A stretch of 64,000 nucleotides of DNA, from the NCBI GenBank assembly GCA_965248735.1, contig OZ252146.1, positions 2,542,001-2,606,000 on the forward strand, given 5' to 3'. The stretch comes from Aldehydirespirator sp965248735 (GTDB taxonomy: Bacteria > Actinomycetota > Acidimicrobiia > Acidimicrobiales > Aldehydirespiratoraceae). How positions within the stretch are numbered: the first letter of the stretch is position 1; each line of letters opens with the position of its first letter. Both the position numbers and the translations under genes were made by a program. This document shows positions 33,878-43,400 of the stretch, piece by piece. The notes below the pieces were generated by a model. That model was not told where the DNA came from and ran no database searches. It saw only the letters and a program-made list of their open reading frames with translations.

Positions 33878-36800
33878 TCATCGTGAGAGCGGCGTGGGAG
33901 CTGTCTCTCGCAGGGGCAGACGGCTGGTCCACCAGGAGATCAGTTCAGACGCGTCTGCGATGTCGAATGCGTTGCACATCTGTAGGGCGAGATGGCGTAG
34001 GTGTCGGGCCCTTTCGTCTGCCGACTTGGACGAGAAGGCATCACGAGCGTGCAGCGCGGCATGGTCCCACGCCTGCGACTGGCGCGGTAGCGGCAGATTC
34101 TCGATCTGCCGAGCACTGAGCTTGAGCGCTGACGTACTCAAAGAAGCGCCTAGATGGCGTGCCGCGGCCCACGCGGTCAAGGCAGGAGCGGTTAGCAGCG
34201 CGGCTGCGTGCCACAACGAGATCGACTCGGGCACGACCGTGACCACCGGGACCGATGGCAGGACTATCCCCATCTCGTCTGGCACGACCTCAAGAATCGG
34301 GGTCTGGGTGGCGACTAGCAGCTTGGGCACCAGTCTGCGATCGGCCCACTCGCCCAGGTCGCTTTCGGCTCGGAGCCGTGACAGGTCGACGGCGGGAGCG
34401 TTCCAGCGACGCTTGTCGAAGCGCGTGGGCACCTCACCCCAGAGGTTGTGCAGGGGATCGATCAGACCGACGGTGACTAGCGGTGCGAGCCGTTGGGCTT
34501 GCCCGTATACGTCGTCGGCGTCGGCCTCAGTGATGAAGGGTGCTAGGCCGTAGTACTGATCGCGAAAGTCGGCAGTGGCACTGAGCACGTCGCCCAGACG
34601 CGACGTGGAGTTGAAAGTCACGCGGGGTATTCCGAACCCATCCGCGATCAGCGGACCCCATGTGGGCATCTGGACCAGATCCACACTTGACGTCTCCACC
34701 TGACGCAACGCCTCGAAATCGGCTCCCCGGGCGCGTCCGATCGAGTATGGCTCGGTGGACTGGTTCTTTCGGAGAACAACGGCGCATGTCAGAATGTTGG
34801 CGTTAAACACCTTCTCGCCAGCGACCCACAGGAACCTGACCTGTGAGCATGACGCGATCAACCGGCGGAGTTCTGAGGCACCGTCCGCGGCCAGCAGGCT
34901 CTCGGGCTGCACCAGTCCGACATGGCCTCCGACCGGGCGGGCGACCTCGTACGACAGCGCAAGAAAAAGATAGGCGGTGTCGGTGTAGGCGCGCACCAGC
35001 CCCTCGTAGCGGCTTTGATGGAGGTTCGCGACGTGCTTCTGGTTCGCCGTCTGCTCATGAAGTTGGTTGAGGAAGGGAGGATTGCCGATGACAGCGTCGA
35101 ATCCTCCGGACCAACCGGTGCACTCGGTCTTGGTGCCCGTCTGGTCTACGGGCATGCGAAAGACATCGGGGAAGGTCAGATGCAGGTGGGTGAATTGGTA
35201 CTGGGCCGTGAGGCGATCGATGCAGTCGATGGCCGTGAGTCTCCCGTCGGGTCTGTCGGTGCTCCGGCGGGATGTCCAGACGTCCGTTACGACCTGATCG
35301 GGCGAGAGAGCTTGTAACGCCCGCAGCGTACGATCCGTGATCGGTGGGGCGTCAGGTGTCTTTTGTGCAACGAAGGCTGCGCACCAGGCGTCAGCAATGA
35401 GCTGCGCCTTCACGGCTGGGCCCGAGGCGCGTAGTCGGGCGTACTCGACTTCCTTCTCTGCGACTTGGTCAGCGGTGTCGTCCGCTGATACGTCGATCTT
35501 GTGGACGGCCGAAGCCAAGTGAGCAGCGTCGGAGGCGACGGACCACTCCAGCGCGAATAGGCCTTGTGATCGCTGCTTGCGTTCGGCCTTGTTGGCTTTG
35601 CGGAGGGTCTTGACACGCTCCCTGTCGTCGCCGGTCAGGGGCTTGAAGGCGGCGTCAGGTATGCCGTCGACCAAGAGCTTGGGCGTAGTTCCAAGCAGGC
35701 TGTTGCCACATACGATGCGGTGATCTAGGAATCCCAGCGGCTTGCCGGGCGTGTTGGCCTCCAGCCACAGGCTGATCTTGCACAACTCGACGGCCATCGG
35801 GTTGATGTCGATTCCGTACAGGCATCGGCCTACGACTTCGCGCAGTGCGGCGCGTGTTGACTCTGGGGACGGTTGGGCATCGCCCTCCCTCACAGATGCG
35901 AGCGCACTAGCTATCCGGTGGGCGGCTGCGATGAGGAAGTGACCGGAGCCGCAAGCCGGGTCGAGCACCTTCAGATCCAGGAGCGCTTGCTCGGGTTCGG
36001 GCTTCGCAGCGGCCTCTTCGATCACGGGATCTAGGGCGTCGTCCAAGAGTCTGGAGATCAACTCGGGTGGGGTGTAGTAGCTGCCGGTCGTTTTGCGCTC
36101 GCTCCCCGCGGCCGATCCCAAGTTGAACGTGCGGTCCTCGGGGTCGGCTACCGCGTGCAGCTCCAGTAGCGACTCGTAGACGGAGCCGAGCTCCTCGGTG
36201 CCGAGGTTCTGATAGTCGACAGGACGCAGCCCCTTCGCCTCATCGTCATGCACGTAGGCGAGATTGCGGATGGCCTCCAGCAGGTGGGCGTTGTCGATGC
36301 GGGCGTAGGTCAGGTCGGCGACCTCGCGCTGAGACCACAAGAGGCTGCCCAGCGCGGTCAGGCCCAGCGCCTCTCGGGCCGCTCGTTGCGGGGACTTGTC
36401 GCCGACATCGAGCGCGTCCATTGTTGTCAGCAGGCTTTGCCACAGGTCGCCGTGGGTTCCGCCGCGCCGCTTCCGGGCCAGCCGGCGAAGGCGCTCCATG
36501 GAATAGAAGCGGCGATAGCAGTCCCTCGCCGCGTCAGTCGCGTCGGGAGCGCTCAGCAGGTTGCGGGACTCTGCTACCAGCAGGAACAGCATTCGGTAGA
36601 CGACCCGCAGGAGCTGGCGCTGTAGCTCGTGGGCTGTCAGCTCGCCGGAGCGGAGGCGATCTCGCAGAGCCGTGTTGGCGGGATGGCCCAATGCGCCGTT
36701 GCCCAAGCAGACGATGGCTTGTTCGACGCCTAGGCGGAGCTTGTCCCTGGCACGAGTGCCGGCTGTGGCGGCTTCCTTGGACCACTGTTCGAGCAGGCAG

Positions 36801-37465
36801 CGCTGGGGGATGTCGCCCTCGAAGCGAGTGCGGTGGCAACAGAGCCACAGCAATGTGAAGTCGGCGAACGACTCGCCCTCGAATATGGCGGCCAGATCGA
36901 ACTCCAGGTAGGCCTGGCGGGTCAGCGTTACGTTGTCGCGCAGCAGGCGAAGGACCTTGCCGTTGGAGACGATGCCCCACAGATGCGAGTCGGAGCGGTT
37001 CAGGAACTCCTGCACCAGTCCGTGGGGAGACGCGGCGGCCGCGCCGGGGAGGCCGGGGGTGCGGCGGTCGATGGGGATGCGCCAGCCCATCAGATGCACG
37101 GGCACGCGTTCGCTCCACTCGTGGCTGATCGCGTAGGACTTGCCGTCGTCGATACTGAGGCTCTGCACGGGACTGAGGCCAGCGAAGCCGAGTTCGTTGA
37201 GCAGCGGCAGGAGCCACCGCTCCCTCGTGAGTCTCGTGGCCGCGGTGCCCGCTTCGGGGAGGGCTTCCTCGGCCCTGCGGAAGGCGGACCAGAGCGATGT
37301 GAGCCGGTTCCAGGAGCGTGTCACGGCGTCGCGGGTGCGCTCGCTCGGAGCGAGATCGAAGTCGGTCGGCTCCAGCCCTCCGAGTTTCTGGTCGGCGTGC
37401 GCGATGCGTTCCAGCAGCTCGCGGGGCAGTAAGCCGCCGACCGTGGTGACGGCGCTGGCGCTCAT
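33878..37465 (-). CDS. drmMI: DrmMI-like N6-adenine DNA methyltransferase
   Basis: 1,195 residues of the Eco57I/BrxX/PglX-related group. GSYYTPPELI (461-470), the SAM motif DPACGSGHF (502-510), GIDINPMAVELCKISLWLE and the catalytic NPPF (795-798) are in order. The C-terminal third is the target-recognition part. In DISARM, DrmMI methylates host DNA to mark it as self. The start ATG at 37465 overlaps the stop of the DrmD-like gene (ATGA). Third gene of the operon that begins at 45806. Confidence 0.82.
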   Translation of the reverse strand: MSASAVTTVGGLLPRELLERIAHADQKLGGLEPTDFDLAPSERTRDAVTRSWNRLTSLWSAFRRAEEALPEAGTAATRLTRERWLLPLLNELGFAGLSPVQSLSIDDGKSYAISHEWSERVPVHLMGWRIPIDRRTPGLPGAAAASPHGLVQEFLNRSDSHLWGIVSNGKVLRLLRDNVTLTRQAYLEFDLAAIFEGESFADFTLLWLCCHRTRFEGDIPQRCLLEQWSKEAATAGTRARDKLRLGVEQAIVCLGNGALGHPANTALRDRLRSGELTAHELQRQLLRVVYRMLFLLVAESRNLLSAPDATDAARDCYRRFYSMERLRRLARKRRGGTHGDLWQSLLTTMDALDVGDKSPQRAAREALGLTALGSLLWSQREVADLTYARIDNAHLLEAIRNLAYVHDDEAKGLRPVDYQNLGTEELGSVYESLLELHAVADPEDRTFNLGSAAGSERKTTGSYYTPPELISRLLDDALDPVIEEAAAKPEPEQALLDLKVLDPACGSGHFLIAAAHRIASALASVREGDAQPSPESTRAALREVVGRCLYGIDINPMAVELCKISLWLEANTPGKPLGFLDHRIVCGNSLLGTTPKLLVDGIPDAAFKPLTGDDRERVKTLRKANKAERKQRSQGLFALEWSVASDAAHLASAVHKIDVSADDTADQVAEKEVEYARLRASGPAVKAQLIADAWCAAFVAQKTPDAPPITDRTLRALQALSPDQVVTDVWTSRRSTDRPDGRLTAIDCIDRLTAQYQFTHLHLTFPDVFRMPVDQTGTKTECTGWSGGFDAVIGNPPFLNQLHEQTANQKHVANLHQSRYEGLVRAYTDTAYLFLALSYEVARPVGGHVGLVQPESLLAADGASELRRLIASCSQVRFLWVAGEKVFNANILTCAVVLRKNQSTEPYSIGRARGADFEALRQVETSSVDLVQMPTWGPLIADGFGIPRVTFNSTSRLGDVLSATADFRDQYYGLAPFITEADADDVYGQAQRLAPLVTVGLIDPLHNLWGEVPTRFDKRRWNAPAVDLSRLRAESDLGEWADRRLVPKLLVATQTPILEVVPDEMGIVLPSVPVVTVVPESISLWHAAALLTAPALTAWAAARHLGASLSTSALKLSARQIENLPLPRQSQAWDHAALHARDAFSSKSADERARHLRHLALQMCNAFDIADASELISWWTSRLPLRETAPTPLSR

Positions 37466-40428
37466 GTGGTCCGGGCCTGCGGCAAGAAGTGGTAGACGGC
37501 GAGCAGGTCCACCGGCAGTTGGGCCTCCACGGTCGCTGTCCTCCGGCGGCTGCCGGGACGGCGGTCGGCCTCGCGAACCCGTCGGTGGGAATCGGCCAGA
37601 GCCTGCGCTCGGCCGGCGGCCCTGTCGTGGACCTCAGGACGCCACTGCGCTTCGGCGGTGAGGATCTCGATGATCCGTTGTCTCGCTGTCTCTGGACGGA
37701 CGTTGCCGGTGGGCTCGGCTTCGAGCAGTCCCTGGGTCTGGCCGTCTTCGAGCCAGCGAGGACTGTCGGCGGGGCCGGTGAACGCCAGCAGCATGGCCTC
37801 CTCGGCGAGCATGTGATGGTGTCCATTGCGCGACGGCACCGTCATCGACATGCGGACCCGGCACAGCAACAGCGTCGTCACGATTGCGACGGCGTCAGTT
37901 CTCATCACCCCGCAGCGAGCCGCCACGTGAAGGCTGGCGCCGTTGCTTCGGCTGTCGCCGGGCCGCACGGTGTCAGACTCGCGAGAGCCGACGAGATCGA
38001 CATCGGGGGAGTCGAGGGCCCGATCAAGCACATGGGCTGCCAGTCCGCTTACCGTCGGATGGGTGCGGGACAGTCTGAGACCGCCGTCGGGAACGCTCGT
38101 ACCGAAGCCGACGCGTAGCCCGTCTGCGTCGCGGCCGGTCGTTCGGCCGCCACCCGCAAGGGTCAACGCGTCGCGGGCCGCGCTGGGCAGCTCCGAGAGA
38201 TCGATGTCGTAGACCCCATGTGACGATGCATCGGAGCGGGCCACCGCCGCGCCGTGTGCCTCCAGGGCGGCAACCATGAAGCGCTCGGTGTCGGCGCCCG
38301 AGCCGATGGCCTCATGCATCTCGACGAGTTCGGCCTGGACGTCGGTGGGGTCGATTCGGCTCTGGGCGAACAGCGAGCGGCGGCGTTGCTCATTGTGAGC
38401 GGAGCGCTCCCATTCCGCTTCCAAGGCGTCGGTCTGGGGGCGCAACTGTTCGATGATCCCCTCCAGCGGCATCTGCAGCGCCTGGCCGGACGACTCAAGC
38501 ACCTGTTCGGCCAGTGCTTCCACCACCTCGCTGGTGGAGCCAGGGACAGGGATGGAGATGCCCAGCGTCGAGCGGATCGTGCGGTGCTTGCGCAGAAGCA
38601 CCTCTAGCACTGTCTCGTCGATGCGGTTGTCGGTTCCCCAGCAGGTGACGACCCGCACCTCGCGCTCGTCCTGGCCGTAGCGGTCGACCCGACCCTCGCG
38701 CTGTTCGAGGCGGGTGGGATTCCACGGCAGGTCGTAGTGGACCACCGCCGAGAAGTGGTCCTGCAGGTTGACGCCCTCGGAGAGGCAGTCGGTGGACACG
38801 AGCACTCGGCGAGGGTGCTCGCCCAACTCGGCGATGCGGGCCTCTCGCTCCGCTGGGGGCAGGCGGCCGGTTACAGCCGCGACGCGCGGGCGGCGCTTCT
38901 TCGGCAGGCGGGTCGCGAGGCGCTCGGCCACGTACTCGGCGGTATCGATGAAGCGACAGAAGACGATGGGATGGAAGCCGTCGGCGAGAAGTCCGCTGAG
39001 TATCTCGATGAGCCGGTCGAGCTTGGCATCGGCACCCTTCGACCTCGAAGCCACGGCGATCTCGTCTGCTTGCTTCGCGAATTGTCTCAGGCGGCGCGAC
39101 ACGGCGGATTCCGATGCGCCCGGTTCGTCCGGCTGGCTGCCGGGAACCACGTCGGGGGCCTCCTCGACGTCGTCCAAGTCGAGGATCAGGCGGCGCCCCC
39201 GCTCGTCAATGTCGTCGCCTTCGGCAGTGTCCGCGGTAAACGCCCGTGTTCGGAGCGTGGCAGCCGCGGCGGCCGGGCTTGACGCCAGGGCGCGCAGCAT
39301 GCCCAGTGCCGACCATCGGCGGATTCGCTGCTGACGGCTGCCGCGCTCGTGCTCGGAGAGACTGCCCCGCGCGTAGGCCAGGACCGCGTCGAACAGCACT
39401 CGATAGTCGGCCGAGAGTGCGTAGCCGACCTCCGTCTCCGCTCGCACCGGGAAGTGCGTGTCGGCACCGAGGTAGTTCTGGATCTCGGAGCGCCGACGCT
39501 GCACAAGGTGGCGGGCGAGACGCTCGCGATGGCGGCGGTTGACATCGCCGGCGAGGTCGTCGGGCAGATCGGCGAAATCGGGGGCGAGCAGGCCCAGCAG
39601 CGAGCGGAAAGCAGCGTCCTTGCCCGAGTGGGGCGTGGCGGTCACCAGGATCAGGTGCCGGTCCGGGTTGCTGGCCAGGTCTCGAACCAGGGCGTGGCGC
39701 TGGTGGCGGCTGCCGGAGGCGGCCTCGCCGGAGCGGGCACAGGCATGGGCCTCGTCCACGATCACCAACTCCGGGCACGCTCGTATGAAGTCATCGCGAC
39801 GACGGTCGGACTTGATGAAGTCGATCGACACGATCACGTTCGGATACCGCTCGAAGATCGACTGACCCACAGCGAGGCCCCGCTCAAGGCGGGCGGCGGT
39901 GGAGGCGAGAACCAATTCGGCGTCGATGTGGAACTTCTCGCGCAACTCGGCTTGCCATTGCTCAGCCAGATGCGGTGGGCAAAGCACGGCGAGGCGCTGA
40001 GCGTCTCCCTGAGCGATGAGCTCGGACGCGACCAGCGCGGCTTCGATCGTCTTGCCCACCCCCACGTCGTCAGCGATAAGGAGCCGCACCGGGTCGAGGC
40101 GCAGCGCCATCAGCAGCGGCACGAGCTGGTAGGGGCGCGGGTCGCAGGCGATCCGGGCGACGCAACGGAACGGCCCGGCCCCGGAGCGGAACCCGAGCCG
40201 CAGAGCGTCACGCAGCAAGCGGGCCGAGTGGGCATCGCCGAGATGCCGGGCCGGGTCCGGCACACCGAAACTGGCTGGCTCGACCGTCTCGACGGCGGTC
40301 AGGATGCCGGTGGTCTCGTCGTCCGTCCCTCCGAGCGGGCGGACCATGACCAATTCGGGCGTGTCGTGCGCCAGCACAACCCAGTCACGACCGCGGGCGG
40401 CGACCAGAGCGCCGGGAGAGAATGTCAC
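37462..40428 (-). CDS. drmD: DrmD-like SNF2-family helicase
   Basis: 988 residues. The N-terminal FSPGALVAARGRDWVVL ... VRPLGGTDDETTGI is typical of the DISARM helicase DrmD. Walker A DVGVGKT (121-127), DEAH (225-228), VTATPHSGK (motif III) and the C-terminal helicase motif QREGRVDRYGQ are present. The true start is GTG 40428, overlapping the upstream stop as GTGA; the longer frame to 40623 is antisense-free but runs inside the previous gene. It should act on incoming DNA together with its two operon partners. Confidence 0.82.
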   Translation of the reverse strand: MTFSPGALVAARGRDWVVLAHDTPELVMVRPLGGTDDETTGILTAVETVEPASFGVPDPARHLGDAHSARLLRDALRLGFRSGAGPFRCVARIACDPRPYQLVPLLMALRLDPVRLLIADDVGVGKTIEAALVASELIAQGDAQRLAVLCPPHLAEQWQAELREKFHIDAELVLASTAARLERGLAVGQSIFERYPNVIVSIDFIKSDRRRDDFIRACPELVIVDEAHACARSGEAASGSRHQRHALVRDLASNPDRHLILVTATPHSGKDAAFRSLLGLLAPDFADLPDDLAGDVNRRHRERLARHLVQRRRSEIQNYLGADTHFPVRAETEVGYALSADYRVLFDAVLAYARGSLSEHERGSRQQRIRRWSALGMLRALASSPAAAAATLRTRAFTADTAEGDDIDERGRRLILDLDDVEEAPDVVPGSQPDEPGASESAVSRRLRQFAKQADEIAVASRSKGADAKLDRLIEILSGLLADGFHPIVFCRFIDTAEYVAERLATRLPKKRRPRVAAVTGRLPPAEREARIAELGEHPRRVLVSTDCLSEGVNLQDHFSAVVHYDLPWNPTRLEQREGRVDRYGQDEREVRVVTCWGTDNRIDETVLEVLLRKHRTIRSTLGISIPVPGSTSEVVEALAEQVLESSGQALQMPLEGIIEQLRPQTDALEAEWERSAHNEQRRRSLFAQSRIDPTDVQAELVEMHEAIGSGADTERFMVAALEAHGAAVARSDASSHGVYDIDLSELPSAARDALTLAGGGRTTGRDADGLRVGFGTSVPDGGLRLSRTHPTVSGLAAHVLDRALDSPDVDLVGSRESDTVRPGDSRSNGASLHVAARCGVMRTDAVAIVTTLLLCRVRMSMTVPSRNGHHHMLAEEAMLLAFTGPADSPRWLEDGQTQGLLEAEPTGNVRPETARQRIIEILTAEAQWRPEVHDRAAGRAQALADSHRRVREADRRPGSRRRTATVEAQLPVDLLAVYHFLPQARTT

Positions 40429-43400
40429 GAGAGACCGCTGTCCGACTGGCGACCTGGGCCGAATACCGCTGGATGTTCGGCCACGATCGGCTGCCAGTTG
40501 TCCCGGTGGCTGAAGCGGATTACTTGGAAGCCGAGGTTTCTCATGGCAGCCGACTGCTCGACGTCGCGCCGGGCGCGCTCGGGCCAGTCGTGATGTGGAC
40601 CGTCCACGTACACGACGGCGCACGCTTCGTCATAGACGAAGTCGGGACGAGTGCGGGCATCCTCGAAGAACGCCTGGCCCCGATCCGGTCGCCGGTAGCC
40701 GCCTCGTTGCAAGAAGTCCAAGAACTGCCGCTCCAAGCCCGACTCGGAATCTTCTGCGAGCCTCTCGTCGTGGGCGTCTGGAAGGAACTCGGCGCCACCT
40801 GCGAACGGCTGAAGGAACTCGACTGCCAAGTCTCGGTCGAGCAGACCGTGATCGAGCTGGTTGGAGTAAGACATGAGGCAGTCATAGCAGGCTGCCTCGC
40901 ATGCGCCGTCGCCGGTGTCGCCGTCCACGTCGTCGGCAGTCTGGGGATCGGTGTGACAGATCGTCAGAGCTGTGGCCGCGACACGCTGCCACAGCGACGC
41001 GTCGTTCACGAGCTGCTTCAGCACCCCTGCGCCGCCTTCGGCTGCCTCGTAGACGAGCAGGAGCCGGCGGTCATCGCGAGACGGCAAGGGCTCCGCGGCG
41101 ATCTCGCTCGACTCCAAGCGGAACTCGAGCTGGATGGCCTTGCACAACGCTGCTTGCACCGACGCCATCGTGTCTGCATCGGGGGCCGCATGCAGCTCTT
41201 TGACTTCCTCCGACCCCGTCAGTAGAGCTGTCGGCGCGGCCGCTACCGGCTCGATCAGCAGGGTGTTGCGGGCGTCGGTCACATAGGGGATGACACGCTC
41301 GGTGCGCCGGGAGGTCGGCGGGGCGTCGCCGCTCTCGTCAGGCTGCTCGCTCTCGTCATCGCGGCTCCAGTAGCCGGTCGTGGCGTCGAGCACGAAACCG
41401 GGCCGGCCCTTGTGGCTCCTCGAACGACGGTATCCCTGGTTGATGCGCCAGACGGTGGCTGCATCGCCGTAGGAGAGCCGCAACCGTGACGGCCCACCGC
41501 CCCCGGCGTTCGACCTGCCGGGCATGGCAGCAGCGAGCGTGCGCTGCACGTAGGACGCAGAGCCTGAACGCTCGTTGAAGCGCACCGCGGAGACGATCTC
41601 GTAGCCTTGGCGCTGGCGCTGCTCCTCGTCGGACGTGATGCGAGCGCGACGGCGAGTGGACACGTTGCCCATCTGGAACATGTTGCGGACGACAGGCGAC
41701 AGGCGCGCCGAACAGAGTTCGCAAAGGTCAGGATTGCTGGTGGCATCGACTCTGTGCATGTAGCCGCAGTCCCCGCATCGCTTGACCGAGGCCTTCGGGA
41801 TTGATGCGCCGTCCGCGCCGCCGTCCAGATCGGAGGCCGCCAACTGCACCCGATTGACCGAGTATTGACTGCCCTCGTGGTAGATGATGCTGTGGGGACC
41901 GAATTCCGAGACCGCCAGGAAGCGGGGCCGCTGGAGAAGGTCGCCTTGGGCGGCACCCCGGCGCGAGACGTACGCCGACAACGGCAGGCGCGGGAACGAG
42001 TAGCCCGGAAGGAAGCCTTCGGAGGCCAGATAGCGGTAGGGGTAGAAGTCCGAGTTGATGCCGGATCCAAGATCGCCCGTTAGCAGTCCGATCTGGCGCT
42101 CGGCCTCGCGTCGCAGCACTTCGGCCCGCTCTCGGTCTGCCTTGCTGCGGCCGTGCGAGAGTCTGATTCGCCCTTGCTCGGTGGCTTGGCGGTGAGCAGA
42201 CCGATATAGCGATCGCCAACGCTCGAGAGCGTCCTCGAAGCGTTGTGGGATGGCGAGCATCGTGGCGTCAAGCCAGCTGTCTGTGAACCATTCCGCGTCC
42301 GCCAGATCCGAGGTCAAGCGATCGAGCAGCCCTTGTGCCCGGCGTTGAGCGTCGCTGCGAATCGACGGATCGGCAAGAGTCTCGGCAGCCTGCCCGAGGA
42401 GGGTCAGCGGCGGTTCGTCGCCGTCGTTCGACACGTCGAGCAGGTCCGCCATGCGGTCGCCGAGATCAAGTCCGCTGCAGGCCAGCCAAACGGCGTGGAC
42501 ATGGGCTCGGATCAGCTCTTCATTGGCGAGATCCAGCCGCGGCGCCTCCACCTGGCCCGAGACCATCATTGCCTGCTCGCGGAAGAAGTACTGGTCGTGG
42601 CTGCTGCCTGACGAGCAGAAGGTAGTGACGAGAGCCGGCTGCCCGCTTCGCCCTGCCCGCCCCGAGCGCTGGGCATAGTTGGCAGGAGTCGGCGGCACGT
42701 TGCGGAGGTTTACGACGTTGAGGTCGGCGATGTCCACGCCCAACTCCATCGTCGGCGAACAGAACAGCACCGGCAGATCGCCGTCACGGAAGCGGTGCTC
42801 GCGCTCCTGCCGCAGTTCGTGAGTCACTTGGGCCGTGTGTTCCCGAGCCTCGATGTGACGAGCAGAGTCCTCGGACGGGTCGGTCTCGTCCGCTCGCCGG
42901 CCAAGGTCCCTGGCGATTGTCTTGTAGAGATTGACGAAGTATGGATTGGTGGGGACGCCAGTTGCTGGCGCGGACGGCGTTCGGATCGGATCGTGGTACG
43001 GCTTGCCATCACCATGCCTCCACACCATCGCGGCCGCCGGGATCTGCCAGGTTCGGGTCTGGCCGTCCTGGTTCACCATGCGAAGCAGGTCGTAGTGCTC
43101 CAGCGCCTCGACAAGCTCGTCGATGATCTCCTCGAGTTCAGTCAACCTCAGGCTCCCGGCATGGCCGAACGCATCGCTGCGGGAAAGGAACCGTCCGAAG
43201 CTGCTACGTGGCGTGAGGGACGTGATGTTGCGCTTCATGGTCGGGCTGTTCGGCCCCGTTGCCAGCAGGGACGAAGACGTTTGCCGCTCGCTCGCGACTG
43301 ACCAGGAGTCACTCAAGTGCTGCTCGCTGCGTCGACCGATCGAGCCCCACTCTTCGGGGTCAAGTACTGGGACGTGAATGGACAGGCCTCTGCGGCCCGT

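Noticed and set aside
37940..39545. Several long plus-strand frames across the DrmD-like and helicase genes
   Set aside because: They are typical mirror frames of GC-rich coding sequence, with composition (Arg/Gly/Ala) unlike real proteins and no starts with ribosome sites.
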